Assembly: GCA_014378845.1 (NCBI GenBank)
Contig: JACMNB010000019.1
Span: forward strand, 1 to 64,000
Length of the DNA stretch: 64,000 bases
DNA from: Methylotenera sp.
GTDB lineage: Bacteria > Pseudomonadota > Gammaproteobacteria > Burkholderiales > Methylophilaceae
Reading direction: 5' to 3'
Shown here in pieces: positions 27,973 to 37,244 of the stretch. Both the position numbers and the translations under genes were made by a program. Position 1 is the first letter of the stretch. Every line of letters starts with the position of its first letter. The notes beneath the pieces are model-generated. The model searched no databases and was not told the DNA's origin. It was given only the letters and a program-made list of their open reading frames with translations.

Positions 27973-28632
27973 ATGAAAACCGAGTATTCTTTAATTATCA
28001 ACAATCATCAATTTTTAGTGCTGGCAGATAAAGCGCTATATTGGCCGAAACATAAAGCGCTATTAATCGCGGATGCGCATTTTGGCAAAGCGGCAGCTTA
28101 TCGCGCACTCGGTCAGCCAGTGCCGCAGGGAACGACTAATCAAAACTTACAAAGACTCGATGCACTACTCAATCAGTATGTTGTCGAGCAAATCATCTTT
28201 TTGGGCGATTTTTTACACGCACCTAAATCGCATGCGTTAACAACATTAACCGCTTTACGAAAATGGCGCTTGCAGCATTCCACTATGCAGTGCATTTTAA
28301 TTCGCGGTAACCATGATGTGAGTGCGGGAGATCCGCCAGCAGACTTGAAGTTTACCGTCGTAAACGAGCCTTATTTAATAGATGGCTTTGCGCTGCAACA
28401 CATTCCAAAACCGCATGCAACCCATCATGTGGTTGCTGGCCATGTTCACCCAGTTTTTCGATTATCGGGAAAAGGCAGGCAAAGCATGACAATTCCGTGT
28501 TTATATCACAGTACAGAAATGACTCTGTTGCCATCTTTTGGTGAATTTACGGGTGGTTTTAAGGTAGAAAATAAGCCCAATTGCCAACTATTTTTGTTTG
28601 ATGGTCAATTTGTTTGGCCCATAAACTGTTAA
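27973..28632 (+). CDS. pdeM: Ligase-associated endonuclease/phosphoesterase PdeM
   Basis: A calcineurin-like metallophosphoesterase of 219 residues. The metal motifs are in order: IADAHFGK, FLGDFLHAP, IRGNHDV and VVAGHVHP. It is the fourth member of the ligase-associated cluster. The ATG at 27973 gives the expected N-terminus (…EYSLIINNHQFLVLADKALYWP); a TTG at 27946 would add nine residues of no family resemblance. It follows the helicase by 27 bases. Confidence 0.88.
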   Translation: MKTEYSLIINNHQFLVLADKALYWPKHKALLIADAHFGKAAAYRALGQPVPQGTTNQNLQRLDALLNQYVVEQIIFLGDFLHAPKSHALTTLTALRKWRLQHSTMQCILIRGNHDVSAGDPPADLKFTVVNEPYLIDGFALQHIPKPHATHHVVAGHVHPVFRLSGKGRQSMTIPCLYHSTEMTLLPSFGEFTGGFKVENKPNCQLFLFDGQFVWPINC

Positions 28633-28686
28633 TCTTGTTTAAATTTGATTGAGGCAAAAAATGCGCGCTAAAATGAGTTTGCCGAA

Positions 28687-29190
28687 ATGAGTGCGATAAC
28701 AAGCTTTGCTGCCTTGGCCGATAAATCCGCGCAAATACTCATTTTAGGTAGTATGCCAAGTTTAACCTCACTCAAAGCGCAGCAATATTATGCGCATCCG
28801 CGCAATAGTTTTTGGCCTATTATGGCCAGCCTGTATGCTTTTGACGCCAATTTAAAATATGACTTTAAGGTGCAAAATCTTATGATGCATCAGGTAGCCG
28901 TTTGGGATGTACTGCAAAGCTGCATTCGCCATGGCAGCCTTGATAGCGCTATCGTAAACGGCTCGCGGGTGGCGAATGATGTTGGTTTGTTCTTGCAGCA
29001 ACACCCAAATATCAAACTAGTCTGTTTTAATGGTGCAGAGGCCGAAACAAGCTTTAAACGATTTGTGTTAACGCAAATAGATGTAAAAAATCTGAAGCTG
29101 ACACGCCTTCCATCTACCAGCCCTGCCAATACGCAATCATTCGCGCAAAAGCAAGCCGCATGGGCGGCTGCATTAACTTTTCTTGAATAG
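28687..29190 (+). CDS. DNA-deoxyinosine glycosylase (uracil-DNA glycosylase superfamily)
   Basis: A 167-residue small glycosylase that removes deaminated adenine (deoxyinosine) from DNA. The family start LILGSMPSLTSLKAQQYYAH and PRNSFWPIM is clear. So are VWDVLQSCIRHGSLDSAI and the C-terminal LPSTSPANTQSF, the SPA(N/S) loop of the superfamily. It lies on the same strand as the ligase-associated genes and ends convergent with ku, so it sits between two repair systems. Confidence 0.9.
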   Translation: MSAITSFAALADKSAQILILGSMPSLTSLKAQQYYAHPRNSFWPIMASLYAFDANLKYDFKVQNLMMHQVAVWDVLQSCIRHGSLDSAIVNGSRVANDVGLFLQQHPNIKLVCFNGAEAETSFKRFVLTQIDVKNLKLTRLPSTSPANTQSFAQKQAAWAAALTFLE

Positions 29191-29212
29191 TGTTAAAGCA
29201 TACCGCGCTGCG

Positions 29213-30007
29213 TTACTTACGTTTTTGCAAACTTTTGGCCAGTAATTCGGTTAAATCAAGCACGTTTGAATCTGCCGCATCGCTTAAAGAATCTTCCATT
29301 GCGGTTACGGTTTTACCTTCTCCAGCTTTTACTTTTTGATCGACAAGTTTTAAAATAGAATCGCTAAAAGTGTCTTTATAATCATCAGCTTGCCATGGGC
29401 TAGTAAGCTCATTAATTAATTGCTTAGCCATTTTTAATTCGGATTCTTTGAGAACTTTTTTCCCACTGGCAGGTAATTTAATATCGTTGGCCGTGCGTAT
29501 TTCGCTTGCCCAGCGAATCGTATTCAGCATTAAACAATTTTCAATAGGAATTAGCGCCGCCAAATGCTCTTTGGTGTGCAATACGACGCGCGCGATGCCA
29601 ATTACCTCGGCTTGTTTCATCGCCTCGCGCAGCAGCGCATATACTTTATCGGCTTTTGCGCCAGGCTCTAAAAAATAAGGTTGTTCTAGTAAATTAAAAC
29701 TAATTTCACTAGATTTTACAAAAGATTCAATTGCTATGGTTTGGGTTGTTTTTGGGTAAGCTGCCTTAATTTCTTCATCACTGATAACAATATAGTCACC
29801 ATTGTCTTGCTTAATTCCTTTCACAATGTTTTCTTTTTCAATTTCTTTTCCGCTTATTTTGTTGATGCGCTTGTAACCAACTGGGTCCATCGTGCGTTTA
29901 TCTAGCCAGTCGAAATCGATGCTTATATCTTGCGCAGCAGGATACAAGGTAACGGGTACGTGGACGAGTCCGAAACTGATGGCGCCTTTCCAAATGGCAT
30001 GTGGCAT
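29213..30007 (-). CDS. ku: Ku protein, non-homologous end joining
   Basis: Bacterial Ku, 264 residues, binds double-strand ends as a homodimer and recruits LigD. It opens with MPHAIWKGAISFGLVHVPV and carries the usual Ku core (LDKRTMDPVGYKRINK, IAIESFVKSSEI, YFLEPGAKADKVYALLREAM). The C-terminal tail is short and rather acidic until the final KSLQKRK. It follows ligD by 15 bases on the same strand with AGGAAAA ahead of the ATG, so the two form an operon. Confidence 0.95.
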   Translation of the reverse strand: MPHAIWKGAISFGLVHVPVTLYPAAQDISIDFDWLDKRTMDPVGYKRINKISGKEIEKENIVKGIKQDNGDYIVISDEEIKAAYPKTTQTIAIESFVKSSEISFNLLEQPYFLEPGAKADKVYALLREAMKQAEVIGIARVVLHTKEHLAALIPIENCLMLNTIRWASEIRTANDIKLPASGKKVLKESELKMAKQLINELTSPWQADDYKDTFSDSILKLVDQKVKAGEGKTVTAMEDSLSDAADSNVLDLTELLAKSLQKRK

Positions 30008-30022
30008 GTTTTTTCCTATCGC

Positions 30023-32599
30023 TTATGTGGTTAACAATTTAATTGCGGCGCTTAAATCTACGGCTGAATCGGCATAGTCTTGCCAAGCATCGTTTCCTAC
30101 ATCTAATCGGGTATGCACATTGGCAACCGTCCAGTAATCACTGCTTTTTAGTTTTCCTAGTTCGCCCCATGCAACAGGCAATGAGATTCCCATACCAGCC
30201 CGCGCCCGCGCAGACCACGCACAAACGGTGGTAGCCTCTTCATCGTTTCGCAGATAATCAATAAAAATTTTGCCGATACGGTTTTTTGGGCCACTTTTGG
30301 CGACGAATCTTGCAGGAATTGTTTTGCTAATATGCAAGACAATTGATTTTGAAAATGTTTTAACCGTTTCCCAATCATGTTTTTTTTGAATCGGTACCAC
30401 CACGTGTAAACCCTTGCCACCGCTGGTTTTTAAAAAGGCGGGTAAGTGCAATTGCGTTAAAAAAGCTTGCATTAACTGCGCGGCTTCCTGCACTTGCTTC
30501 CACTCTACGTTGTCTCCTGGGTCTAGATCAAACACCATGCGATCAGGTTTATCCAAGCTTACACTGCCATTGTGGGTGTGAAACTCAATCACATTCCACT
30601 GTGCAGAAGTGGCGATACCTTCTTTGTTGCTAATTTCAATCAATGCTGGTTTATCGTTTGCTTGCAAGATTTTTTTTGTTCCGGATAAATTGTTATTATC
30701 GGCATGTTTTTGAAAGAATAATTCCCCTGCAAGTCCTGCTGGCGCTCTTAAAAAAGAGACTGGTCTATGCCATAAATGTGGCATCATCAAATCGCCCACT
30801 AGCTGATAATAGCGAACCAAGTCTAGTTTGCTCGAGCCACTAAGGGCGTCAATTATTCTATCTGGGTTCGTTATTAAAAGCTTATTAGCGGGCTTAGGCT
30901 TGTTTAAATTGTTGTTTGAAGTCGCAATAGCTGGTTTGGGGCTTAATTCAGATTGTGGATTTTCTCTAATAATTTTATTCGATTGTTTATCCATTCTTAG
31001 CCCTTTGAAAACGGCGTGGCGAATATGCCCGCTGTTTGTCCACTCGGCAAATTCCACTTCGGCAACTAAAATAGGTTTTACCCAGGTGGTATTTTTTGGT
31101 ACGTCGAATAGGTGTGCGGCGGGGTTTGATGCTACCGTGATTGCATCTAGTTTTTGTTTGATTTGTGTCAATGTTGCTTGGGTAAAGCCTGTGCCAACGT
31201 TTCCTGCATGAATCAGCTCGCCCGCTTCGTTAACCACGGCCAATAACAACGCGCCAAAATGGCCGCGCAATCCGCTGGGCTGAGTATAGCCAAGGATCAT
31301 AAATTCCTGCCGGTTGGTGCATTTAAGCTTAAGCCAATTTTTAGTGCGGCTAGACAAATAAGGCGCATCGGCGCGCTTTAGAATAATGCCTTCTAAACCC
31401 AGCTTGCAGGCCGATTGTAATAAATGCTGTGGGGACACTGTAAAATCTTGGCTTAAACGAATGTTGAACAATTCTTTGTCTGCCAATAGATTTTTTAGAA
31501 TTGCGCGCCTTTCTATTAATGGCAGCAAGCGCACATCATAGCCATTAAAATAAACCACATCAAAAAGGTACAGCACGATATCTTTGGCGAGAGTGGCGTT
31601 AGATTGTGATGGTTTAGTTTTACTGGCTGTGGATTGGCGCACTGACGAAGTGCCGCCTTCAAACGCTAATTGCAGTGCACCAAAATCTGGTAATCCTTGC
31701 GCGTTATTCACCACTATTTCGCCGTCATACCAGCCAGATGGCCAGCCTAATTTGGCCAGCTCTTGCTGTAAAAATACTAGCTTAAGCGTCCAATCGTTGC
31801 CGTTGCGGGTAAAAAATTGAATCTCACCTTGTTTGATGCGTACTAGTAAGCGATAACCGTCAAATTTTATTTCAGTCAGCCATTGTGTTACGTCTGTTGG
31901 TATTTTTTGGGCGAGGGTTGCAAGTTGTGGTTTAAGCTGATCCGGCAAATCAGCTTTAATGGCTTTTTTTAAAATATTCTCGGTTTTGAGTAGTTGTTGG
32001 GCTAGTTTAGCCACAGTCGTTTTTTCAGGCAAACTATATTGAGGAAAAGGCAGGTCATTCACACTATCTGGATAATCTTCCACCACACTAAATTCTTGAC
32101 TGGATTTTGCCAGCGGGTCTTTTTCTTTAATCAATAACCAAGCTTCTTGTTTGGCATTACTGTTATTTTTCATCCGCACTAAAGCCCATTTACCATGCAG
32201 TTTTAGGCCGATTAATTCAAACTTTAAATTGCCACTTGTGTAATCTGCATTGGGTTCGCCAAGCGGCCTCCAATAACCCTTATCCCAAATAATAACCTTA
32301 CCAGCGCCATATTGTTTGGCAGGTATTGTGCCTTCAAAACTAGAATAAGCAATTGGGTGATCTTCTACATGAATGGCCATACGTTTAATTGCAGGGTCAT
32401 AACTAGGCCCTTTGGGTATCGCCCAGCTTTTCATCACGCCGTTTAGCTCTAACCTAAAATCGTAATGCAAGCTGCTAGCCCAATGTTTTTGAACGACAAA
32501 TTGCAGTGTTTCTAAACTGTCGCCGCCAGTTAACGGCTCTGGCGTAATCGAAAAATCTCTTTTAGACCGATAAGCTTGCAGTGGTAGTTGAGAATCCAT
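30023..32599 (-). CDS. ligD: DNA ligase D (phosphoesterase-ligase-polymerase)
   Basis: An 858-residue multidomain end-joining ligase. The N-terminal 3'-phosphoesterase (about 30-190) has KHWASSLHYDFRLEL and HVEDHPIAYSSFEG. The ATP-dependent ligase follows with EIKFDGYR, nucleophile Lys245, and DGEIVVN. A primase-polymerase domain (about 565-858) has FLRAPAGLAGELFFQKH, MVFDLDPGD and KTSGGKGLHVVVP. This is the Pseudomonas-type domain order. With ku it gives a complete NHEJ system. Confidence 0.95.
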   Translation of the reverse strand: MDSQLPLQAYRSKRDFSITPEPLTGGDSLETLQFVVQKHWASSLHYDFRLELNGVMKSWAIPKGPSYDPAIKRMAIHVEDHPIAYSSFEGTIPAKQYGAGKVIIWDKGYWRPLGEPNADYTSGNLKFELIGLKLHGKWALVRMKNNSNAKQEAWLLIKEKDPLAKSSQEFSVVEDYPDSVNDLPFPQYSLPEKTTVAKLAQQLLKTENILKKAIKADLPDQLKPQLATLAQKIPTDVTQWLTEIKFDGYRLLVRIKQGEIQFFTRNGNDWTLKLVFLQQELAKLGWPSGWYDGEIVVNNAQGLPDFGALQLAFEGGTSSVRQSTASKTKPSQSNATLAKDIVLYLFDVVYFNGYDVRLLPLIERRAILKNLLADKELFNIRLSQDFTVSPQHLLQSACKLGLEGIILKRADAPYLSSRTKNWLKLKCTNRQEFMILGYTQPSGLRGHFGALLLAVVNEAGELIHAGNVGTGFTQATLTQIKQKLDAITVASNPAAHLFDVPKNTTWVKPILVAEVEFAEWTNSGHIRHAVFKGLRMDKQSNKIIRENPQSELSPKPAIATSNNNLNKPKPANKLLITNPDRIIDALSGSSKLDLVRYYQLVGDLMMPHLWHRPVSFLRAPAGLAGELFFQKHADNNNLSGTKKILQANDKPALIEISNKEGIATSAQWNVIEFHTHNGSVSLDKPDRMVFDLDPGDNVEWKQVQEAAQLMQAFLTQLHLPAFLKTSGGKGLHVVVPIQKKHDWETVKTFSKSIVLHISKTIPARFVAKSGPKNRIGKIFIDYLRNDEEATTVCAWSARARAGMGISLPVAWGELGKLKSSDYWTVANVHTRLDVGNDAWQDYADSAVDLSAAIKLLTT

Positions 32600-32642
32600 G
32601 GCTATTTAAATAATTGTTTAAAAAAATAAATAGCCATGCCAA

Positions 32643-33365
32643 TCAGGTTTGATCAATACTTTTTTCTTGGTGATCGGTTTTGTTATCGCGTGAGGCAGGT
32701 GGCGTTTTTTCATTAGGCAGCGGATTAGGGTTCGGATGATTGATTTCATCAATATCGTCGTCTATGCCATTTTCTTCGTTTGCTCCAGGCGCGCCGCGAG
32801 CGCCCCCTGGGCCTTGGCTACCATCTTGGGAGTTATTGCCAATTGAAGTGCCATCATTACCATTAACAAACTGTGATGAGTCTAGGTGATAGGGCTGGTT
32901 ATTTGCGCTAAACTGTCCAACTAAACCATTTGCAGAATCATCAATTGCCATTAAGTTTTCGCTAGTGTTCGCTGTTGCGTTTGCAGTTAAGTTATTGGTG
33001 CCTGGCATGGTATTGTTATCATTACCACTTTGAATTTGGTTAGAGCTAGTCTCGTCATAACCGAACTTATTGGTATGCATGGTATTACTATTACCGCCGA
33101 CATCGTTACCTTCAAAACTGCTATCGTCCAAATCGTTATGGTCAAAACTGTTATCGTCATCAAAATCATGCTGGCTGCTTTGCCAAGTGTCGACTTCCTT
33201 TTCAGCACTTTGCCTGTCCAAGCTATAAGTTTGTTGAATTTTGCTGGTTAATTCATCGCGATTGCCAGTCATATTATCCAAATCACTACCCGTTAACTCA
33301 GCCCATTGTTGTTGAATATTTACTTTTAATTCTTTCCAATTGCTCTCTATTTGATTCCAGTCCAT
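32643..33365 (-). CDS. CsbD-like stress protein with long acidic disordered tail
   Basis: The first ~65 residues match the CsbD family: MDWNQIESNWKELKVNIQQQ, then WAELTGSDLDNM and AEKEVDTWQ. CsbD proteins are induced by general stress and are normally about 60-70 residues long. Here 240 residues are encoded. The extra ~170 residues are rich in Asn, Asp, Gly and Ser, with DFDDDNSFDHNDLDDSSF, a GPGGARGAPGA stretch and a Pro-rich end, and have no domain I recognise. The tail is probably unstructured. A shared stress element lies about 155 bases upstream at 33518-33541. The gene follows katE's terminator region and precedes ligD on the same strand. Confidence 0.75.
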   Translation of the reverse strand: MDWNQIESNWKELKVNIQQQWAELTGSDLDNMTGNRDELTSKIQQTYSLDRQSAEKEVDTWQSSQHDFDDDNSFDHNDLDDSSFEGNDVGGNSNTMHTNKFGYDETSSNQIQSGNDNNTMPGTNNLTANATANTSENLMAIDDSANGLVGQFSANNQPYHLDSSQFVNGNDGTSIGNNSQDGSQGPGGARGAPGANEENGIDDDIDEINHPNPNPLPNEKTPPASRDNKTDHQEKSIDQT

Positions 33366-33681
33366 TGGTTCATCCTTTTCAAAAAAATGTCATTTTTACC
33401 TATCAAAAGTTGTGTGATTTTTTTGCAATTTAAGTTGTATATGCTTAATAAAAAGTAGCCTCATAAACTGCAAATTTTCACACTATTGGCTAGTTAGAAT
33501 AGGGTTAATTTGGTTAAGCGTCCGTCTGATAACGCACATTAGCGAAATTATAGATGCCTATAAAATCTTTATGCTTAAAAGGACATAAAACCAATTAATG
33601 TGTTTTAGCAAACGGATGCAATAAACAAAAATTGACCAGCTAAAATACAAATTAAGAAGCTTAATTCGTTGTTTAAATCAT
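33366..33681. other. Regulatory stretch upstream of the CsbD-like gene
   Basis: About 315 bases without a gene. It contains the shared stress element (33518-33541) and an AT-rich leader. GAAAAGGATGAACC lies just before the CsbD-like start on the minus strand and gives a strong ribosome-binding site. I see no structured RNA. Confidence 0.6.
33518..33541 (-). promoter_or_regulatory. Shared stress element (site 1)
   Basis: The minus strand reads AATGTGCGTTATCAGACGGA then CGC. It contains the same 20-mer, ATGTGCGTTATCAGACGGAC, as the site at 47741-47760, in the same orientation toward its gene. Here it faces the CsbD-like gene. Confidence 0.65.
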
Positions 33682-33710
33682 AAAAAATCCTCTTAATTAG
33701 AGGATTTTTT
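33682..33710 (-). terminator. Bidirectional terminator after katE
   Basis: AAAAAATCCTC-TTAATTA-GAGGATTTTTT forms a clean hairpin with an A/T tract on both sides, so it can stop transcription in either direction. It lies about 110 bases past the katE stop. Confidence 0.8.
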
Positions 33711-33737
33711 ATGGGTTATATAAATTGGGTTATTTAT

Positions 33738-33793
33738 ATTGGGTTGTAAATATTGGGTTGTAAATATTGGGTTGTAAATATTTGGTTGTAATA
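33738..33793. repeat. Tandem 14-bp repeat
   Basis: Three perfect copies of ATTGGGTTGTAAAT (33738-33779) and a degenerate fourth (33780-33793) lie between the katE stop and its terminator. The array probably arose by replication slippage. The copies have no internal symmetry. Confidence 0.85.
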
Positions 33794-33817
33794 TTAAGTA
33801 CAGCCAATAAATCTGAT

Positions 33818-36013
33818 TTAAACCGATATTGCTTCTAAATCAGGCCGCTCGTTAAAGCGGTGCATGGCCACAATGCCAACAAATTGATCCATAAAATTAG
33901 CGTCCACTTCATCTTTAGTTACGGTCAAAATGCCAATATCTGAAAACGTATCATTAGGCGCGCCGCTGGTACGTTCTGCCTTTTCAATTAACAAAACGCC
34001 ATCATCCGCTGCGCCAATTGGCTTACCGTGTTTGTAGGCTTCTTTAACAAATAAAACCGCAAATGAATTTAAGCATAAAGTTTTTACAGATTCCATTCCA
34101 CCAGGAATAAATACCGCATCAAATTGTGTAGAACTGACTGTAGGCAAGCTATGATCGACACCAATTAACTTGCCAGTGATGCTGCTAATATCACCCGATA
34201 TTGGCGCAATAATTTTGACAGATGCGCCTTCACTTTCAAGCGTGGTGCAAGCCAGTTCCAGCGCCGCTCCATCGACCATATTGGCAGCTAAAATGGCAAT
34301 TTTTCGACCTTTAATACTCTCATTTAGGTTATTGGCCATGCTAAGCTTTTCATCCATTTCGGGCTCTGCGGTATAAGGCACATCTTTATACCCAACCGGC
34401 GGGGTTGGCAACGGCATGCCTAAGCCATCTGCAACCCGCTGCGCTAGCACAGCATCAACCTGCGTTAAGTTAGAAACCATGCGCTCTCTAATGCCAATGA
34501 TTTCCACTTTGCCTAATTCAAATAAAAACGCATTCACAATATGGTCTTTTTCCCAATCCACTTGGCTACGCCAAAATAAGGCCGCTTGCGAAAAATGGTC
34601 AGCAAACGTAGGGCTGCGTTCGCGAACTTTTGTGCCTTCAACTGGCTCAGGATAAGTGGTAAAACCGCCTTCTTGCATCATTTTTTGCATAGGACAACCG
34701 CCGCCTAAGCTATTGGGCTCGTAATTAACCCGGCCTTTTACAATTCTTTGACGCATAAAACCGTCTCGATTGTTGTTGTTAACATTTGCTATTGGCTGAT
34801 TAATGGGCAACTCATTGTAATTAGCGCTACCAAAGCGGTTTAACTGCGTATCGATGTATGAAAACAAGCGACCTTGCAATAAAGGGTCATTGGTAAAATC
34901 GATGCCTGGCACAATGTTACCCAGGTGAAAAGCGACTTGTTCTGTCTCTGCAAAATAATTATCAGGGTTGCGATTTAACGTCATTTTGCCAATAATTTGC
35001 ACCGGCACCAGCGATTCAGGAATTAATTTAGTTGAATCGAGCAAATCAAATTCAAAATCAAATTCTTCCTCATTGGCGACAATTTGCACGCCTAATTCAT
35101 ATTCAGGATACGTGCCTTGATTGATACTTTCCCACAATTGCCGCCTATGAAAATCAGGATCTTTACCGCCCAATTTTTGCGCTTCATCCCACACTAAAGA
35201 ATGCACGCCCGCAACTGGTTTCCAATGAAATTTGACAAAACTCGAGGTGCCTTCTTCATTAACAAAGCGAAAAGTATGCACGCCAAAGCCTTCCATATCG
35301 GCATAACTGCGCGGAATACCGCGATCAGACATAATCCACATAATCGCGTGAGTACTCTCTGGCATTAGAGAAATAAAATCCCAAAAAGTATCATGTGCGG
35401 TAGAGGCTTGCGGAATTTCATTGTGCGCTTCTGGTTTGGCAGCATGAATCAAATCGGGAAACTTAATCGAATCTTGTATCGGAAACACTGGTATATTGTT
35501 GCCAACTAAATCAAAATTGTCCTCTTGCGTGTAAAAGCGCACCGCAAAACCGCGAATATCTCGCGCCGTATCAGCAGAGCCGCGGGAGCCTTGCACGGTA
35601 GAAAAGCGTACAAATACTGGCGTTTCTATTGCAGAATCTTGTAAAAAGCCAGCTTTTGTATAGTCGCCCATGGGTTTATATAATTGAAATACGCCGTGCG
35701 CAGCAGCGCCGCGTGCATGCACAACGCGCTCTGGTATACGCTCATGATCAAAATGCCCAATTTTTTCGCGGTAATGATGATCCTCCAACAAGGTAGGTCC
35801 ACGCACACCAGCTTTTAATTGGTTTTGATTGTCGCTAATTATCGTGCCAGTTTCACTTGTAAGTGATTCACTGGGCAATACGCCAACTAAGCCTGCCATT
35901 TGATCCGACCTATTGTCATCTGACGGTGAAGGCGATAATCGTGTTAAATCTGGATTAATCGCTTGCGAAGCCATTTTTTTGCTTTGAAACTTTTGATTTG
36001 ATTGTTTTGCCAT
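33818..36013 (-). CDS. katE: Large-subunit catalase HPII
   Basis: A 731-residue clade-2 catalase that disproportionates hydrogen peroxide. The haem pocket is complete: active-site His in [13 protein letters not shown], the Asn in [18 protein letters not shown], and the proximal haem Tyr in [14 protein letters not shown]. The last ~150 residues form the flavodoxin/DJ-1-like domain typical of HPII ([27 protein letters not shown]). The length is close to E. coli KatE. A shared stress element at 36250-36271 points at it from upstream. Confidence 0.95.
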   Translation of the reverse strand: MAKQSNQKFQSKKMASQAINPDLTRLSPSPSDDNRSDQMAGLVGVLPSESLTSETGTIISDNQNQLKAGVRGPTLLEDHHYREKIGHFDHERIPERVVHARGAAAHGVFQLYKPMGDYTKAGFLQDSAIETPVFVRFSTVQGSRGSADTARDIRGFAVRFYTQEDNFDLVGNNIPVFPIQDSIKFPDLIHAAKPEAHNEIPQASTAHDTFWDFISLMPESTHAIMWIMSDRGIPRSYADMEGFGVHTFRFVNEEGTSSFVKFHWKPVAGVHSLVWDEAQKLGGKDPDFHRRQLWESINQGTYPEYELGVQIVANEEEFDFEFDLLDSTKLIPESLVPVQIIGKMTLNRNPDNYFAETEQVAFHLGNIVPGIDFTNDPLLQGRLFSYIDTQLNRFGSANYNELPINQPIANVNNNNRDGFMRQRIVKGRVNYEPNSLGGGCPMQKMMQEGGFTTYPEPVEGTKVRERSPTFADHFSQAALFWRSQVDWEKDHIVNAFLFELGKVEIIGIRERMVSNLTQVDAVLAQRVADGLGMPLPTPPVGYKDVPYTAEPEMDEKLSMANNLNESIKGRKIAILAANMVDGAALELACTTLESEGASVKIIAPISGDISSITGKLIGVDHSLPTVSSTQFDAVFIPGGMESVKTLCLNSFAVLFVKEAYKHGKPIGAADDGVLLIEKAERTSGAPNDTFSDIGILTVTKDEVDANFMDQFVGIVAMHRFNERPDLEAISV

Positions 36014-36249
36014 TTGAAATCCTTTCGTACTTATTTAAAATTTAGCTAAAAAAATACACGATGAACTATTGCTTTGTTGCTTATTGTTTAAAAAGTGTCC
36101 TAAGTTCGTTTGGCCTATACCACGCACCATTTTTCAATTAATCATTTGAAATTGACAAATTTGAAATCATGAAATTGTGATTAAAAGAACTAGCGTGTAT
36201 TACAATACATTGAATTAGAAACAAAAAATTATCATAGGGAAACTTTAAG
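36014..36249. other. katE upstream region
   Basis: The minus-strand leader of katE carries GAAAGGATTTCAAATG at the start codon, a strong ribosome-binding site. Together with 36272-36403 and 36427-36552 it makes a gene-free stretch of about 540 bases between divergent katE and the small Ser/Lys gene. Apart from two stress elements nothing else is recognised. Confidence 0.6.
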
Positions 36250-36271
36250 TTCTGTGTGATAGCGCACATTA
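36250..36271 (-). promoter_or_regulatory. Shared stress element (site 2, katE)
   Basis: The minus strand reads TTAATGTGCGCTATCACACA then GAA. It shares ATGTGCGNTA with the other sites but has a more symmetric right half (CACACAGA), close to a palindrome TCTGTGTGATAGCGCACA. Confidence 0.55.
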
Positions 36272-36403
36272 AGAATGAATTTTTAGGCGGATAAACCAAA
36301 AACATTAACAATAGCTGGGGCTAATGCTCAAAAAAACTGACTTTACTTAACAGTGGAATTAGCGAGAATAATTATTAGTTTTATGACTAATAAAAAAATG
36401 CGC

Positions 36404-36426
36404 ATTATGTGCGCTACCTAACGGAC
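36404..36426 (+). promoter_or_regulatory. Shared stress element (site 3)
   Basis: ATTATGTGCGCTACCTAACG then GACG faces the small Ser/Lys gene about 130 bases away. The left half and the terminal ACGGAC match the consensus; the centre differs by a small change. Confidence 0.55.
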
Positions 36427-36552
36427 GAAGGGTTTCAAGGAATTTAATATGATTGAACGTTTTAGATTTAATACCTAAATTAAATTTATGCGATTGCAAA
36501 GTGCTTTCACATGGTGTGAAAAGTATTATTTGCAGTAAATTAAAGGATAAAT

Positions 36553-36711
36553 ATGGCTAATCAAGACGATAAATCAACCTCTAAAAAAGGTTCTAATAAA
36601 GATTCTAGCGACTCTAAGATGGATGATAAAAAATCAGCTAAGAGTGCAAGTAAAAGCTCTGGCGGTTCCAAATCAAGTTCAGGTTCAGGATCTAAATCTA
36701 AATCGAAATAA
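36553..36711 (+). CDS. Small Ser/Lys-rich disordered protein (52 residues)
   Basis: A 52-residue protein starting MANQDDKSTSKKGSNKDSSD and ending SGSGSKSKSK, made almost entirely of Ser, Lys, Gly and Asp and lacking hydrophobic or aromatic residues, so no fold is expected. An AAAGGA ribosome-binding site precedes the ATG, and a shared stress element lies about 130 bases upstream. Similar hydrophilic proteins are often tied to desiccation or osmotic stress; the function here is inferred from that alone. It is followed by about 250 bases with no gene. Confidence 0.6.
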   Translation: MANQDDKSTSKKGSNKDSSDSKMDDKKSAKSASKSSGGSKSSSGSGSKSKSK

Positions 36712-36960
36712 GTGTAGTTTAGTTGCAATGGATGATGGATTAAAGGCCGCTTTTTGGCCGTATCTTAACATCATCAAATTGCAACTTTTTTTGTTATATA
36801 GCCAAGAAAATCACCATTTTATAGCCCCTAAATGAGGGTTCAGTGTAAAGTTTTAATGAATGTTCAATTCGTCAATCGTCCGTAGAGTGTTTAAATATTT
36901 TATCTTCATTAACGAGATCTGCTCCCATGCTCTTACTTAAGGGCTTAAGCTTCATTTAGG

Positions 36961-37203
36961 TTATTTGGTATTTTTATTGTTTAAAACACCACGAATGTTT
37001 AAACATAAAAGCCCAATTTGCATGACAATTAATGCATAAGCGCCGTCATGCCAGCCCCAAATTATCCACAGCACGTTGCTGATTAAAAAACACCAAAAAC
37101 CGACACAGCGCCTCTGCTTGGATTGTGACGCAACTAGCCAAGCAGACAATAAGGTGCTTGCCATAGCGGGCCATTGCATAAGATTAAATATTAATTCTTG
37201 CAA
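36961..37203 (-). CDS. Small inner-membrane protein, unknown function
   Basis: An 80-residue protein with two or three membrane segments (about 8-25, 35-50 and 54-72) and the aromatic stretch GFWCFLISNVLWIIWGWHDG. The pattern recalls small YgjV/PnuC-like membrane proteins, but I cannot name a family. It is on the same strand as the following YihY gene and about 40 bases past its stop, so it may be co-transcribed. Confidence 0.6.
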   Translation of the reverse strand: MQELIFNLMQWPAMASTLLSAWLVASQSKQRRCVGFWCFLISNVLWIIWGWHDGAYALIVMQIGLLCLNIRGVLNNKNTK

Positions 37204-37244
37204 AAATGTAACTTTCTAATAGTAAAAATTGACGCTATTCAAAT

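Noticed and set aside
36623-36835. 70-residue frame overlapping the small Ser/Lys gene
   Set aside because: It runs in another frame across the real stop and has no ribosome-binding site.
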